Of a stretch of DNA of 64,000 nucleotides, positions 29,801 to 38,763 are shown piece by piece (position 1 is the stretch's first letter; each line of letters opens with the position of its first letter). This DNA comes from Bacteroidota bacterium (GTDB taxonomy: Bacteria; Bacteroidota; Bacteroidia; NS11-12g; UBA9320): positions 99,553 to 163,552 of the forward strand of contig CANIKO010000009.1 in assembly GCA_947468275.1 (NCBI GenBank), written 5' to 3'. The notes below the pieces were generated by a model. The model had not been told where the DNA came from and did not search any database. It saw nothing but the letters and a program-made list of their open reading frames with translations. The position numbers and the translations under genes are program-made.

Positions 29801-31821
29801 CTAATACAGAAGCGACAACAGCTGCAATTGAAACAATTGCTGCGAATAATGTTGTCAATGGAATGGCATTATTAAATGCCTATAATGCTGCTTATCTTTT
29901 AAACCAAGAGGATGATAATATTTTCACTCATACAAATCTGTCTCTTGATTCCAATTTTGACATTTCACCTAATAATGTAACTAATTTAAAAAAGGAAGTA
30001 AATCGTTTGAATAATATTTATGATGCTGTTGCAGACCTAGCCACCGCCGAGGGTATTTTTCATGTGATAAGTGGCAACCCGGATGCAGCAGGTGCTTTAG
30101 CTTCTTCCATTTCAGGAGGAACCAACCCACCACAGGCACAAATAGTAAATACCCCACGTACAGGTATTTCCTTAACCAATCGTATTACGCTCAATATTCC
30201 GGTTGTTTCAACAACTCCGGGTTATACAGCGTCTACTAACACGGCCGGTTGGCCAGAAAGTTCAGTTGCCAGAGCAATAGCAGAACCTAATATTAATAAT
30301 TGGTTAAAAGACCTGATTCCTAATCCCCAAAATATTCAGATTGGTGTTGTATATACTGATGGTAGCACAGTTAAAACTAAAAAAATTAACCTTAATCAAT
30401 TGGTATTACAACCTATTGATTTAATTTATTGTCTTCCGGAAGAATTGGTAAATGACGATACAGAACTTTCGCAAAGAATAAAATTTTATACACGAATAAC
30501 TAATTTAGATAATAGTAGTCTACCCTTAAGAACAACTGCTTTGGAATCAACAGTTGAAATCACAATCAACTATGACGTACATCCCGATAACGGAAAATAT
30601 TCTTTGACTGAAATACATGCTCTTTTAAAATACCTTGCAAAGATGATTAAAATGTCCCGATCCTTAAAAACCTCAGATTTTATGGCTGTAGGTTCAGAAT
30701 CAGGGATAATTGAAGTTTATGAAGTAACTGATTTTTATACAAGATTAACCAGTGCCAAAACAGCTTTAAATAATATTAAAAATAATATTAACACCGCGTT
30801 AGGATATCTAAATAATATTAACACTTCACCAGAAAATCTAACTTTATATTGGGCGAGTTTATGTACTGAAATGCTAAAAGCTGCGGCCTTTGGAATACCT
30901 CAAACAGTACCTGCCACTACCAATAATACCACTGCATATATTTCAGAATTAAAAGCAGATGCAGAAGTTGCTCTTTCAACAATTGGTAAACGAATTGTTG
31001 AAACAACTGCTCTTATTTTGGCACTTGCTCTTCCAGAGTCTCCAAATGATTTTCCAAACGAAGTGCCGGGCTATATTGAAAAATTAAAAGGCTGTTTTAA
31101 GGCTTTATTCGGTGAGTCTTTTAATGCACTTCCGTTATTCAAATTTGCTGATACGGAAAAAGCTGTTTTAAAAGCAAAATTAGCTTCGAATACACTGCTT
31201 GATGATGTTAACTCCGAACCATTTACCTTAGATGAATGGCAACAAGGCGTATCAAGGGTTAGAAAAAAAGTAGCTGATTTTGAAATGATGACCATGCTTG
31301 CTGAAGGATTTGTTGATCCGATTAATTTTAACCTCACAAATATGGTTAGAAAACCATTCCAGTTTCCTTATAACGATGATGGGAAAGACCGATGGATGGC
31401 TGTAAAAGTTGATAAAGAAAATATGAAGGCCGACCGATTGTGTTTAATGTCATATATGCCTGAACCTTTATCTTATTACAACATCAGTACTAATACTACA
31501 ATGGATCATTTCCAAGCCGGTTTTGTAATTGATGATTGGACAGAAGAAATACCCAATAGCGAAGAAACAGGCGGTATAACACTTCATTATGACCAACCAA
31601 ACGCAAAACCGCCTCAATGCTTAATCCTGGCTCTGCCTCCATCTTTCAGCGGAAGTTGGAATTGGGATAATTTATTCAACACAATGAATGAAGCTTTGGA
31701 TGAAGCAAAAAAACGTGGGGTTGAATATAGTGAAGCTGCAAAGCATCCAATAGGACAAATTACTCCAGCCCTTGTTATCCCAAGTTCAGGAGGACAAATG
31801 ACAATAGGACTTACAATATAA
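26890..31821 (+). CDS. Largest cluster protein, 1643 residues, LWVRFFPDD motif
   Basis: No signal peptide. A short coiled coil (residues about 15-85) precedes the block FPVRVETQFY...LWVRFFPDDVAIETHE (106-138), which I recall from unnamed giant proteins of other phyla in the same gene context. Further conserved-looking parts are LPSIRVGTQPYGILPI (near 475), LAPSQNHAMAAAVLRSGYVAK (near 875-900), ERTRMAMYIFDGIRNGQDISTMLGYEFER (near 910-940) and a C-terminal CLILALPPSFSGSWNWD (near 1575-1590). No known catalytic motif is seen. Size, lack of export signal and conserved partners suggest a scaffold or shell protein of a large intracellular assembly (inference). Confidence 0.8.
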   Translation: MPTYNDIKTNTDSELENLATYHGALLADTEQLKEVNKRIVDAVTSAQTPNSTDTALVTSLTQNITDTKSDINTSNTNLDNHMGEFANLDYKSVLTNLGDDIPILLFPVRVETQFYHSGTTYQLWVRFFPDDVAIETHEAALSQPEIDAGTKYLDIKNSSTATANEKINAWDTLCRVLGHHRAAWAAFKLSQTSYNTKYNTWTQQPHTRVLPDRFVVSLYSLYDAANPVPDVEGITNPIPYSVKVGINPNDVTSLNKTGSDITASDELKWMIDFQEAIDIGMGIKINLTSDQYADGFERVVVLGVKTLTDTTQGKNIVEELIDNHHYVSGFSLLKQATPTKNTEEKTSGYSTFEFGNELTYKIECEEPLLRDDTYTQPENITNVEENKTDGQRLAEALGIDLATFEHIYHADGYDIKNAMTVNFLLYPATVGYVVSTILAPNLDNVSVITYNPYDEVRNMFEEYIRGRGALPSIRVGTQPYGILPITSFKNIVQLSTEPKKKFLDDYCEQVGAVDGYWSEEADLLKYAGAEGQDPQEVFADIIGKHAVSTKYFKRMGVGPAYMWNNLVFNDMELEANQWYDDQQTAAQNFITDTGLDLDVDTFGLQMNYMQNQQLVEQPLIDSLPPSDTRQLETLGDGINYIQWMRNCTVAQLREEDFSDLGAGITAPTALLYVFLRQALLLEYFRAACNLLNVSADERKEYEFINFDNETPVNNEPPIVDNPPPAPFEVLTEDKLPIGQSRWEMFDRLYEGTTVGEYMTSSGFEGNSEGNILTKMKEGMDDISNLPTGELDLLLREHFDICSFRLDSWKLGAMNQRLNYMRLNSDGTVKTQGIYIGAYGWLEDLKKTTRNSYTGPTLPTGLNESGLIENEDNKGYVLAPSQNHAMAAAVLRSGYVAKANVDTPNSHEINLSSERTRMAMYIFDGIRNGQDISTMLGYEFERALHERYTDTGENLDKFIYPLRNKYKLAAGTNTEATTAAIETIAANNVVNGMALLNAYNAAYLLNQEDDNIFTHTNLSLDSNFDISPNNVTNLKKEVNRLNNIYDAVADLATAEGIFHVISGNPDAAGALASSISGGTNPPQAQIVNTPRTGISLTNRITLNIPVVSTTPGYTASTNTAGWPESSVARAIAEPNINNWLKDLIPNPQNIQIGVVYTDGSTVKTKKINLNQLVLQPIDLIYCLPEELVNDDTELSQRIKFYTRITNLDNSSLPLRTTALESTVEITINYDVHPDNGKYSLTEIHALLKYLAKMIKMSRSLKTSDFMAVGSESGIIEVYEVTDFYTRLTSAKTALNNIKNNINTALGYLNNINTSPENLTLYWASLCTEMLKAAAFGIPQTVPATTNNTTAYISELKADAEVALSTIGKRIVETTALILALALPESPNDFPNEVPGYIEKLKGCFKALFGESFNALPLFKFADTEKAVLKAKLASNTLLDDVNSEPFTLDEWQQGVSRVRKKVADFEMMTMLAEGFVDPINFNLTNMVRKPFQFPYNDDGKDRWMAVKVDKENMKADRLCLMSYMPEPLSYYNISTNTTMDHFQAGFVIDDWTEEIPNSEETGGITLHYDQPNAKPPQCLILALPPSFSGSWNWDNLFNTMNEALDEAKKRGVEYSEAAKHPIGQITPALVIPSSGGQMTIGLTI

Positions 31822-31840
31822 AAATATAAATAATTAAAAT

Positions 31841-34429
31841 ATGTCAACCTTATTTGCCACAGCCCCAACATCAGCAGCAACGGTTTGTTTTACCCGATTC
31901 GAACCGGAAACAATAGATAATACTATTAAATCTACTATCAGCGCACAGGTACATGATGCCATGTGGATGCTAACCCAGCAATGGAGAATGGGTGAATTTA
32001 AAGGAACAGATGGAGGAACTGCCAACAAAGTAAAATTGGCTTTTAGGACTTCATTGCTTAATCGGTTCGAGAAAAAATCCGGGGATGTAATATCTTACCT
32101 TCATGATAAGCCACTTGAAACTGAAGTGGAAAAATTGCCAATAATACCTGACTTGATGCTTCGCATGCAAATGGGTAAACATTGGATTAAACTTCTTGGC
32201 TCAATAATGCCTGCGGCAATAAAAAACGAATTCAGAAATCGCTACCCCTTGCAAATGCCAAATCCCGGTGAATTTGAAAAATCAGCAAACATTGATGCCA
32301 TACAAGTAATAAAAAGTGCCAAAGGAAAATTGATGGATGGATATGCGTTTTATAAGGATTTAGCCAGTCAAACAGCTTTATCAATGGTTCAAAATCTTTC
32401 CCCAGCCCCTACTACATTAGAAGTGACATTTATTAATGCAGCAGAAACAGAGTTTAAAAATTGGTTTCCAAAAGTTTTTTATCAACCTGCTGGTAATGAT
32501 TCAAATTGGTCACCCGAACAACTTACATACAATTTTAAAACGTCGGCACCTAGGGCAAATACTACTAATGCGGATCAGGATGTATTATTAACCGATAGTC
32601 ATAAAAGTGGAACATTGGATTGGTATGATTTTGATTTTAGTGAAAAGGTTGATCACAAACTGAACGAAGATTCACAACATCCGGTTAGCAACACGAATAT
32701 GGTTATTCAGGAAATCACGTCTTATCTTCCTTCACCCATTGAATTTAAAGGGATGCCAGTTGGTCGCTGGTGGGAATTTGAAGACAAGAACATTGATTTG
32801 GCAACCATGATGACACAAAAGAGTGACATTACCAAATTGATGATGATGGAGTTTGGCTTGTTATACAGCAATGACTGGATGATAATTCCACATATGATTC
32901 CTGTAGGAGCTTTGGCTGAAATAACAGCAATGGTTGTAACGGATGTGTTTGGCACAAAAACAGTTATAAATGCTGCCGGAACTGGGGATGATGACACATG
33001 GCAACGATGGAGCATGTACACATTAAATAAGCGAGGTGAAGCCGCTTTACCTGCCGATACACGCTTATTTATTCCACCGTCAGCCGTCAAAAAAATGGAA
33101 AGCGAACCAATTGAAAAAGTAGTGATGATTCGTGATGAAATGGCAAATATGGTCTGGGGTTTGGAAGAAATGATTTCTGATGGTATTAATGCAGGTAAGC
33201 CTGGGAAATATGCCGAATATGAATTGATGAGGTATTTGGTAAAAAACAAGGAAATGATTTACTTTAATATTGATTCAATTACATTAGAGGAAACAGCAGC
33301 AGATATAGCCTTTAGATTATCCAATAGTGTTCCTGAAAATTGGATACCCTTTATTCCTGTAAAGACAGATCAAAGCCAAAGAGACATACAATTCAGAAGG
33401 GCAAAGTTGCGAAGGATTGTAGAAGGATTTTTAACTGAAACTTATGTTAGGCCACGTACCTCAATTTTATCTGTAGGCCTAGATGTTACACCCGTTGCAT
33501 CTTATCATATAAATGAAGAAGAGATATTACGACAAGGAGCTACGATTAAAACCAATTATCAACGAGCCCGGTGGTATGATGGAAGAATTTATACATGGAT
33601 GGGCCGTGAACGTTCCATAGGAAAAGGCGAAGGAAATAGCGGTTTGCAGTTTGATATGATCACAGCTAAAGAAAATACGATAGCTGAAACACCTACCATT
33701 CAATGGCCTGTTAATGGTTTGAAAGTGATGTATTGGGATGCAAATCCAAGTAGCTATCCAGGTAGTGGAACTACAATCAATGATATTAGTGGCAGCGGTA
33801 ATGATGGAACATTAACTAATTTTGCGACACTCAGCACTCCTTCATCAGGATACTACAATAATTCTTTGCAGTTTGATGGTAATGACGACTATATTGATTT
33901 CATTAACGGCTGGCTTACAACTAAAACAGAATTTTCATTTCACGTTATTTTCAAGATAGGCAATTTGCCAAATGCCCAAAGTAGCTATGAGAATGGCATT
34001 TTAGGGAATAACTTAGGTGGTTCAAATATAACCATTAAGAGATTAGTGGCTTCACCATCTGGTGTGGTAACCTATGCTCCAAAAATAAATATTATTGGTT
34101 CTAATAATACTATCAATACCTCAACCGATGTAGGTAATCAGTCTGCCTTTGAAATAAGTGATTTATTGAAATATTACCAATTTACTGTTTGCGTAAAACC
34201 ACCCGCAAATGGAGCATCAGGAGAAGTTTCAACTTTTGTGAATGGTAAATTATGTCATCGGGCATTAATTGATATTGGAAATTTAAACGCATCAAAACCA
34301 AGTATGATTGGATGTTCTGGTGCGGTTGAGTATTGGAAAGGGCAAATACCGGTAGTTATGATGTATGATCGCTGTCTTGAAGATACAGAAGTTGCAGATA
34401 TTTCTAATTATTTTGGAGATAAATATTGA
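31841..34429 (+). CDS. Cluster protein with QQWRMGEFKGTDGGT motif and C-terminal LamG domain
   Basis: The 862-residue protein has no signal peptide. Near its start it carries MWMLTQQWRMGEFKGTDGG (41-59), a signature that I remember as LWLLARQWQxGEFxGxDxG in unnamed proteins of actinomycetes and others. The central part has SDGINAGKPGKYAEYELMRYLVKNKE and a basic block RRAKLRRIVEGFLTET. From about residue 623 a LamG/concanavalin-like domain begins (YWDANPSSYPGSGTTINDIS... NSLQFDGNDDYIDF... AGQIP-like end), which binds glycans or proteins in other families. LamG fused at the end suggests this protein supplies target recognition. An operon end is likely here: a 165-bp gap follows. Confidence 0.82.
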   Translation: MSTLFATAPTSAATVCFTRFEPETIDNTIKSTISAQVHDAMWMLTQQWRMGEFKGTDGGTANKVKLAFRTSLLNRFEKKSGDVISYLHDKPLETEVEKLPIIPDLMLRMQMGKHWIKLLGSIMPAAIKNEFRNRYPLQMPNPGEFEKSANIDAIQVIKSAKGKLMDGYAFYKDLASQTALSMVQNLSPAPTTLEVTFINAAETEFKNWFPKVFYQPAGNDSNWSPEQLTYNFKTSAPRANTTNADQDVLLTDSHKSGTLDWYDFDFSEKVDHKLNEDSQHPVSNTNMVIQEITSYLPSPIEFKGMPVGRWWEFEDKNIDLATMMTQKSDITKLMMMEFGLLYSNDWMIIPHMIPVGALAEITAMVVTDVFGTKTVINAAGTGDDDTWQRWSMYTLNKRGEAALPADTRLFIPPSAVKKMESEPIEKVVMIRDEMANMVWGLEEMISDGINAGKPGKYAEYELMRYLVKNKEMIYFNIDSITLEETAADIAFRLSNSVPENWIPFIPVKTDQSQRDIQFRRAKLRRIVEGFLTETYVRPRTSILSVGLDVTPVASYHINEEEILRQGATIKTNYQRARWYDGRIYTWMGRERSIGKGEGNSGLQFDMITAKENTIAETPTIQWPVNGLKVMYWDANPSSYPGSGTTINDISGSGNDGTLTNFATLSTPSSGYYNNSLQFDGNDDYIDFINGWLTTKTEFSFHVIFKIGNLPNAQSSYENGILGNNLGGSNITIKRLVASPSGVVTYAPKINIIGSNNTINTSTDVGNQSAFEISDLLKYYQFTVCVKPPANGASGEVSTFVNGKLCHRALIDIGNLNASKPSMIGCSGAVEYWKGQIPVVMMYDRCLEDTEVADISNYFGDKY

Positions 34430-34594
34430 AATATGGTTTGAATATTTAAAGATATTTTAATAATAGGTTATTTGTTTCCTTTGGGAAATGTAACAAGAAT
34501 TAATTTTTTAGTGAAACGATAGATTTAATTATCTTTTTGAAGAATAAATAATTTGCAATTTGAAGTCATGTAAAATATAAATCAAACAATAACA

Positions 34595-35527
34595 TTGAAA
34601 GGTATATTTTCAAAATATTATTCTGCAATTGTATCGTTAATACTTTTGGTATTATCCTTCAAGGCTGAGGCACAAAGACCATCTATTGATAGTGTGCCAC
34701 CACTCCCTCCCTTTTCAAAAACTCTTTATTGGGAGCCTGAGCATATAAGTGATTATACCTGGAAGAAATACAACAAAGTTAATGTCAAACAAATAATTCA
34801 AAAGGCAAGCTGCAATCCAATTATTGACTCTGGAAAAATAATCAATTTTACTAAGGACGGATGGGTTAAGGGAATCACTGAAAATAATTGCGTAAGTTCA
34901 GAATATTATTATAGGAAGATTACTGAAATTAAGGAAATAACATTTCCCACTGACAAGCACTTCAGAGTAAACTTACAAAAAATATCTTTTAGCAAAACTG
35001 ATACATTAATTGAAAAAATTAATAATGAATATAATGAACTAGGATTAATCACAAAAACGATTGAAGTAAAAAACGAAAAGGATACGATTAAGAATTTATA
35101 TTTTTATGACAACCATAATCATTTTCTATATGGTATAAATGTAGTGAATTCATCAAAGGCGGATACTTTCTTTAATTCGTCTAAATATATGTTTTTAAGA
35201 CAAAATGATACTGTAATAGTTTTTGAATATAATGGGATATTAGATAGCGTTATCAGATATACTACAGCTAATATTAAGTTTGATAAACCTACTGAAATTA
35301 GTACTTATAAAATAGCTTATATTTATTATTTTGACAAAAAAGGAAAATTGTTAGGATTTGAAAAGGAACTTCCTTCAACAAATCTTTGTGTGGTTAAAAA
35401 AAAGCGTTTTTTCTTACTTAGGAGGCACAAGACACAATCAGTTTCATATTTAAAAAAATGGACTAAATATAGTGCATCTATTTTAGAAGAAATAAGAGAT
35501 CAAAATTCAAAATTTATTTATTATTAA
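34595..35527 (+). CDS. Secreted protein of unknown function, TTG start
   Basis: The 310-residue frame opens with TTG at 34595 and reads directly into a signal peptide (MKGIFSKYYSAIVSLILLVLSFKAEAQ); no ATG is available upstream in frame. The mature part contains strand-turn repeats such as NEYNELGLITKTIEVKNEKD and LYFYDNHNHFLYGINVVN that recall YD-type or MORN-like antiparallel repeats, but no family is certain. A Lys/Arg-rich patch (KKKRFFLLRRHK) lies near residue 270. The 165-bp upstream gap has a GAATAAATAATTTG stretch similar to that before 13253, so an internal promoter is possible. The next gene begins 5 bp after the stop. Confidence 0.65.
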   Translation: MKGIFSKYYSAIVSLILLVLSFKAEAQRPSIDSVPPLPPFSKTLYWEPEHISDYTWKKYNKVNVKQIIQKASCNPIIDSGKIINFTKDGWVKGITENNCVSSEYYYRKITEIKEITFPTDKHFRVNLQKISFSKTDTLIEKINNEYNELGLITKTIEVKNEKDTIKNLYFYDNHNHFLYGINVVNSSKADTFFNSSKYMFLRQNDTVIVFEYNGILDSVIRYTTANIKFDKPTEISTYKIAYIYYFDKKGKLLGFEKELPSTNLCVVKKKRFFLLRRHKTQSVSYLKKWTKYSASILEEIRDQNSKFIYY

Positions 35528-35532
35528 TTAAT

Positions 35533-38500
35533 ATGTCAACAATTACTCACTTAACTTTTGATCAAGAGGATGAAATAAACCATCCATATTGCGGATATGA
35601 TTTACATGTTATAAGAAATGGAATTTCAACAATGCCACTTGATGTTTGTATGTTAGGTGTAATAGATGGGTTAACTACTTTTAATATAAAAGATTATATT
35701 ACAGCAGCTAATCAGCCTGGGGGCACCAATGCATTAGAATTAGATCTTGGATACGCTGGATCAGGTATTTTATTTACACCCAAATTACTGTTTACTTCAA
35801 GTGGAAATAATGCAATTGCGAAAGATGTTTCAATAAATGTAGTAACTGGTGCAATTACAGCTTCACCTCTAGATCCTTTAGAACCTGATTATTTTAAAGA
35901 TTTTAATTTCATTATAGAAATTAGCATAAAAACAGCCCCCCCTTCTCCTCAAATTCCAAAAACTTTTTACACGTCTATTCGCGTATATGTTCATGAGAGT
36001 ATTAATAATGTGTGGCTGACCCCTACTACTCTAAATGTTCCAAAAAATACGTCTAACTTTAGATATTCAGTATATGCAGAGTTTGATGATGGTATTGTAG
36101 CTGATATAAGTTATCATCCAGGAATAAGTTGGACATCAGATACACCAGCAAATGCGACTATTAATGCTGACACAGGCAGAATTACTCCTGTTCCTTCTGC
36201 AACAGATTATAGTACGTCAGAAATAACAGCACATATCCCTTCTTCACTGAGACCGACATCAATAAGTAGTTTGGCTTCAATACCGGCTAATGTAAAAATT
36301 ATTCCAACCTTATTAGATAGACCCGGTTTTGGTGAAATAAAAGCCAAATTAGTTGGAGGTGTTCAAAAAAGGGATGACCTTGATAATTATCTAAACATAT
36401 TATTTTTATCAGATGGGTTTAAAGAAGCAGATGAAAATTTATTTAATAATCTTGTTGCCAAAATTATTAATTGTATGAGTAGTGATAAATCTACCTCCCC
36501 GTTTGATATACTAAGTAAGGATAGCATAAACTTCTGGACAACTTTTATACCTTCGGAAGAAAGGGGAGGAACTTTTTTAACGGAACTTATTCAAGTTGAA
36601 CGTGAATTCCCGGAGCCACATATTAATTATACACCACCATCAACTTATACTATTACTTGGAATCAGAAAAAGCCTGACGAAAATAAGTTAGAGTTTATGG
36701 AAAATATAATCAAAGAAATTGATTCTCTTTATCTTGATAAAGATAACAAAGTAGTAGATGATGGATATTTTCTTTGTCCATTTAAGGGTATAGGAACTAT
36801 AAACACTACAGACAAATATGCAATTCCTGGTCAACCAATGTTTAATGTGCCATTTTATGATTCATCCCATAAGCCACAAAAACAATCAAGTAACTGGATA
36901 CTTTACGATATTTTAGAAAAACTTGGATTACCCTCTCAACTGGATAAAACCAGAACTTTATTAGACATGGAAGATAAATGGAAAAAATTATTTGATGCAT
37001 ATATCACTACCGGTACAGGTAATAAAAAAATCAGAGAAGACATGTTTGAAATATGGCAAAAGTTTGCAGATCGTGGTATTCCTAATCAAGTTAATACTGC
37101 TCTGGGTTATAAGTCTGGTTTAGGATGTATTCTTGATGAATACTTTTTAAGTATTAAGACTTCACAAGTTAATTTAAATGAAAACCGACTTAATAAAACT
37201 GGTTTAGAAGCTGTATTAGGCAATTTAAAAGATGAGTTAACAGGAAATGTTTTGGGAAGATGGGGAGAAACGAATAAAGATTATGGATTTGTTGCAATCT
37301 TGTCAGGTGGTGTTAATCAAGGTGGGGCAAATAACCATAGTTTGGGTATTTCAGCATTTAATTTAAAAACGCTTAGTGAAGAGGATAATAGATTTTCATA
37401 TTCTTCTCCGGCATCACGGCAATTAAAAATTGATGCGGATGATTTCTTCACAAATTATATTTCAGTAAAAATCCTTCAGAATAATTACTGCAAAGAAATT
37501 GCAAGAACTGTAGCACATGAGATAAGTCACTCATTCCCTATTGAAGATGAATATGGAAAGGAAGATAATGGGGTAGGACAAAACACATTCGATTCTGTCG
37601 CCTATAATTTGCAATCCTTAGATTCCCTAAATAGTACAAATTGGAAGGTAAAATGGGGGAGAGATTATCCTTATAATGATGGAAAAATCTATAGATACAG
37701 AAGAATTAGTAGTACAGTGAAAAATAACTTTACATTTATTCAAGATACAGAAATTCCTATTTTATTTGTGTTCGAAGGTAATGATGTTGATACTCCGAAT
37801 ATAAATAAGTTTACAGTGGGGGATAAATGGTGGATTTACTCACAAGATGAATCCGAAATTATTTTGGATATAAAAGTGGTTAATATTAATGAAGAATTTG
37901 TTGGTTCAAAAAAGAGAAATAAATATACAATTAAAGTTGCTTATGAAGATTTTGGTTTTGGGCAAACTTTGCCTATAACAGCTCCTCCTTCCGGTAATAT
38001 ATTGTGCAAGCTTATTTATGATAAAAGAGAAGGATTTGGAACTATTTCGGCTAATATTGGATCAAAAGATATTATCGGGGCTGATACTTATTTTTATTTC
38101 CAAGCACGAGTTGGTGATAAGATAGAGATTAGGTATTGGAAAGATGCTGCCATGCAAATTCAAGGTTCCGTAATTAAAGAAATTGAAATAATTTACAATT
38201 CTTCTAGCATTAAAGTTACTACAGATTTTGAAGTTGCTATAAATGGGAATTTCAAGGATTATGTAATTATTGCAAATACATTTTCATATTTATTAAACAG
38301 AACCGTAGGGAGAGTGATAGGGCAACAACAAAAAAGTATGACTGTAAAATCAACGGATAATCCTACAACAGACTTACAAAGATTCTTTCCTCTTAATACT
38401 GATTTAACTATAGTTGAGACCTATGATAAGCCTCAAAAACCTAAAGTAAATCATTTAAAAATTGATAATAGTTTAGATTTTTTTACTCTTTTGGCCCCAC

Positions 38501-38763
38501 TGGCTCCTCTAATAGATGCTACAAATGTTGTTGGTCTCTTTGCAGGAGGAGGCAGAGGTATAGGATTCAATGACAACATATTTCATCCAACAGGAGATTG
38601 CCTAATGAGAAATGTTGGTATACTTAATCCATATGAAACCAACCCAAATATAACAAGGACATTCTGCCCAGTTTGCCGGCATATTATGGTTTCATTTGTA
38701 AATCCCCTAAAATTGGAAGACCTTAATATTGATTATGTAAAATATAACGACCCTAAAGTATGA
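35533..38763 (+). CDS. M64-type (IgA-peptidase-like) metallopeptidase, giant form
   Basis: Residues about 170-265 look like a bacterial Ig-like domain (LTPTTLNVPKNTSNFRYSVY... INADTGRITPVPSA). From about 288 an M64-like peptidase begins with LNILFLSDGFKEADENLF, and the zinc motif is HEISHSFPIEDEY (His662, Glu663, His666, with Asp672 and Tyr674), close to the M64 form HExGHSFxxLxDEY. A C-terminal CLMR...FCPVCRHIM segment is also typical of this family from memory. About 350 residues with beta-rich character are inserted between catalytic motif and CLMR block. No signal peptide is present, unlike most secreted M64 enzymes, so it may be loaded into or exported by the cluster. Its stop overlaps the next start (ATGA). 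Confidence 0.8.
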   Translation: MSTITHLTFDQEDEINHPYCGYDLHVIRNGISTMPLDVCMLGVIDGLTTFNIKDYITAANQPGGTNALELDLGYAGSGILFTPKLLFTSSGNNAIAKDVSINVVTGAITASPLDPLEPDYFKDFNFIIEISIKTAPPSPQIPKTFYTSIRVYVHESINNVWLTPTTLNVPKNTSNFRYSVYAEFDDGIVADISYHPGISWTSDTPANATINADTGRITPVPSATDYSTSEITAHIPSSLRPTSISSLASIPANVKIIPTLLDRPGFGEIKAKLVGGVQKRDDLDNYLNILFLSDGFKEADENLFNNLVAKIINCMSSDKSTSPFDILSKDSINFWTTFIPSEERGGTFLTELIQVEREFPEPHINYTPPSTYTITWNQKKPDENKLEFMENIIKEIDSLYLDKDNKVVDDGYFLCPFKGIGTINTTDKYAIPGQPMFNVPFYDSSHKPQKQSSNWILYDILEKLGLPSQLDKTRTLLDMEDKWKKLFDAYITTGTGNKKIREDMFEIWQKFADRGIPNQVNTALGYKSGLGCILDEYFLSIKTSQVNLNENRLNKTGLEAVLGNLKDELTGNVLGRWGETNKDYGFVAILSGGVNQGGANNHSLGISAFNLKTLSEEDNRFSYSSPASRQLKIDADDFFTNYISVKILQNNYCKEIARTVAHEISHSFPIEDEYGKEDNGVGQNTFDSVAYNLQSLDSLNSTNWKVKWGRDYPYNDGKIYRYRRISSTVKNNFTFIQDTEIPILFVFEGNDVDTPNINKFTVGDKWWIYSQDESEIILDIKVVNINEEFVGSKKRNKYTIKVAYEDFGFGQTLPITAPPSGNILCKLIYDKREGFGTISANIGSKDIIGADTYFYFQARVGDKIEIRYWKDAAMQIQGSVIKEIEIIYNSSSIKVTTDFEVAINGNFKDYVIIANTFSYLLNRTVGRVIGQQQKSMTVKSTDNPTTDLQRFFPLNTDLTIVETYDKPQKPKVNHLKIDNSLDFFTLLAPLAPLIDATNVVGLFAGGGRGIGFNDNIFHPTGDCLMRNVGILNPYETNPNITRTFCPVCRHIMVSFVNPLKLEDLNIDYVKYNDPKV

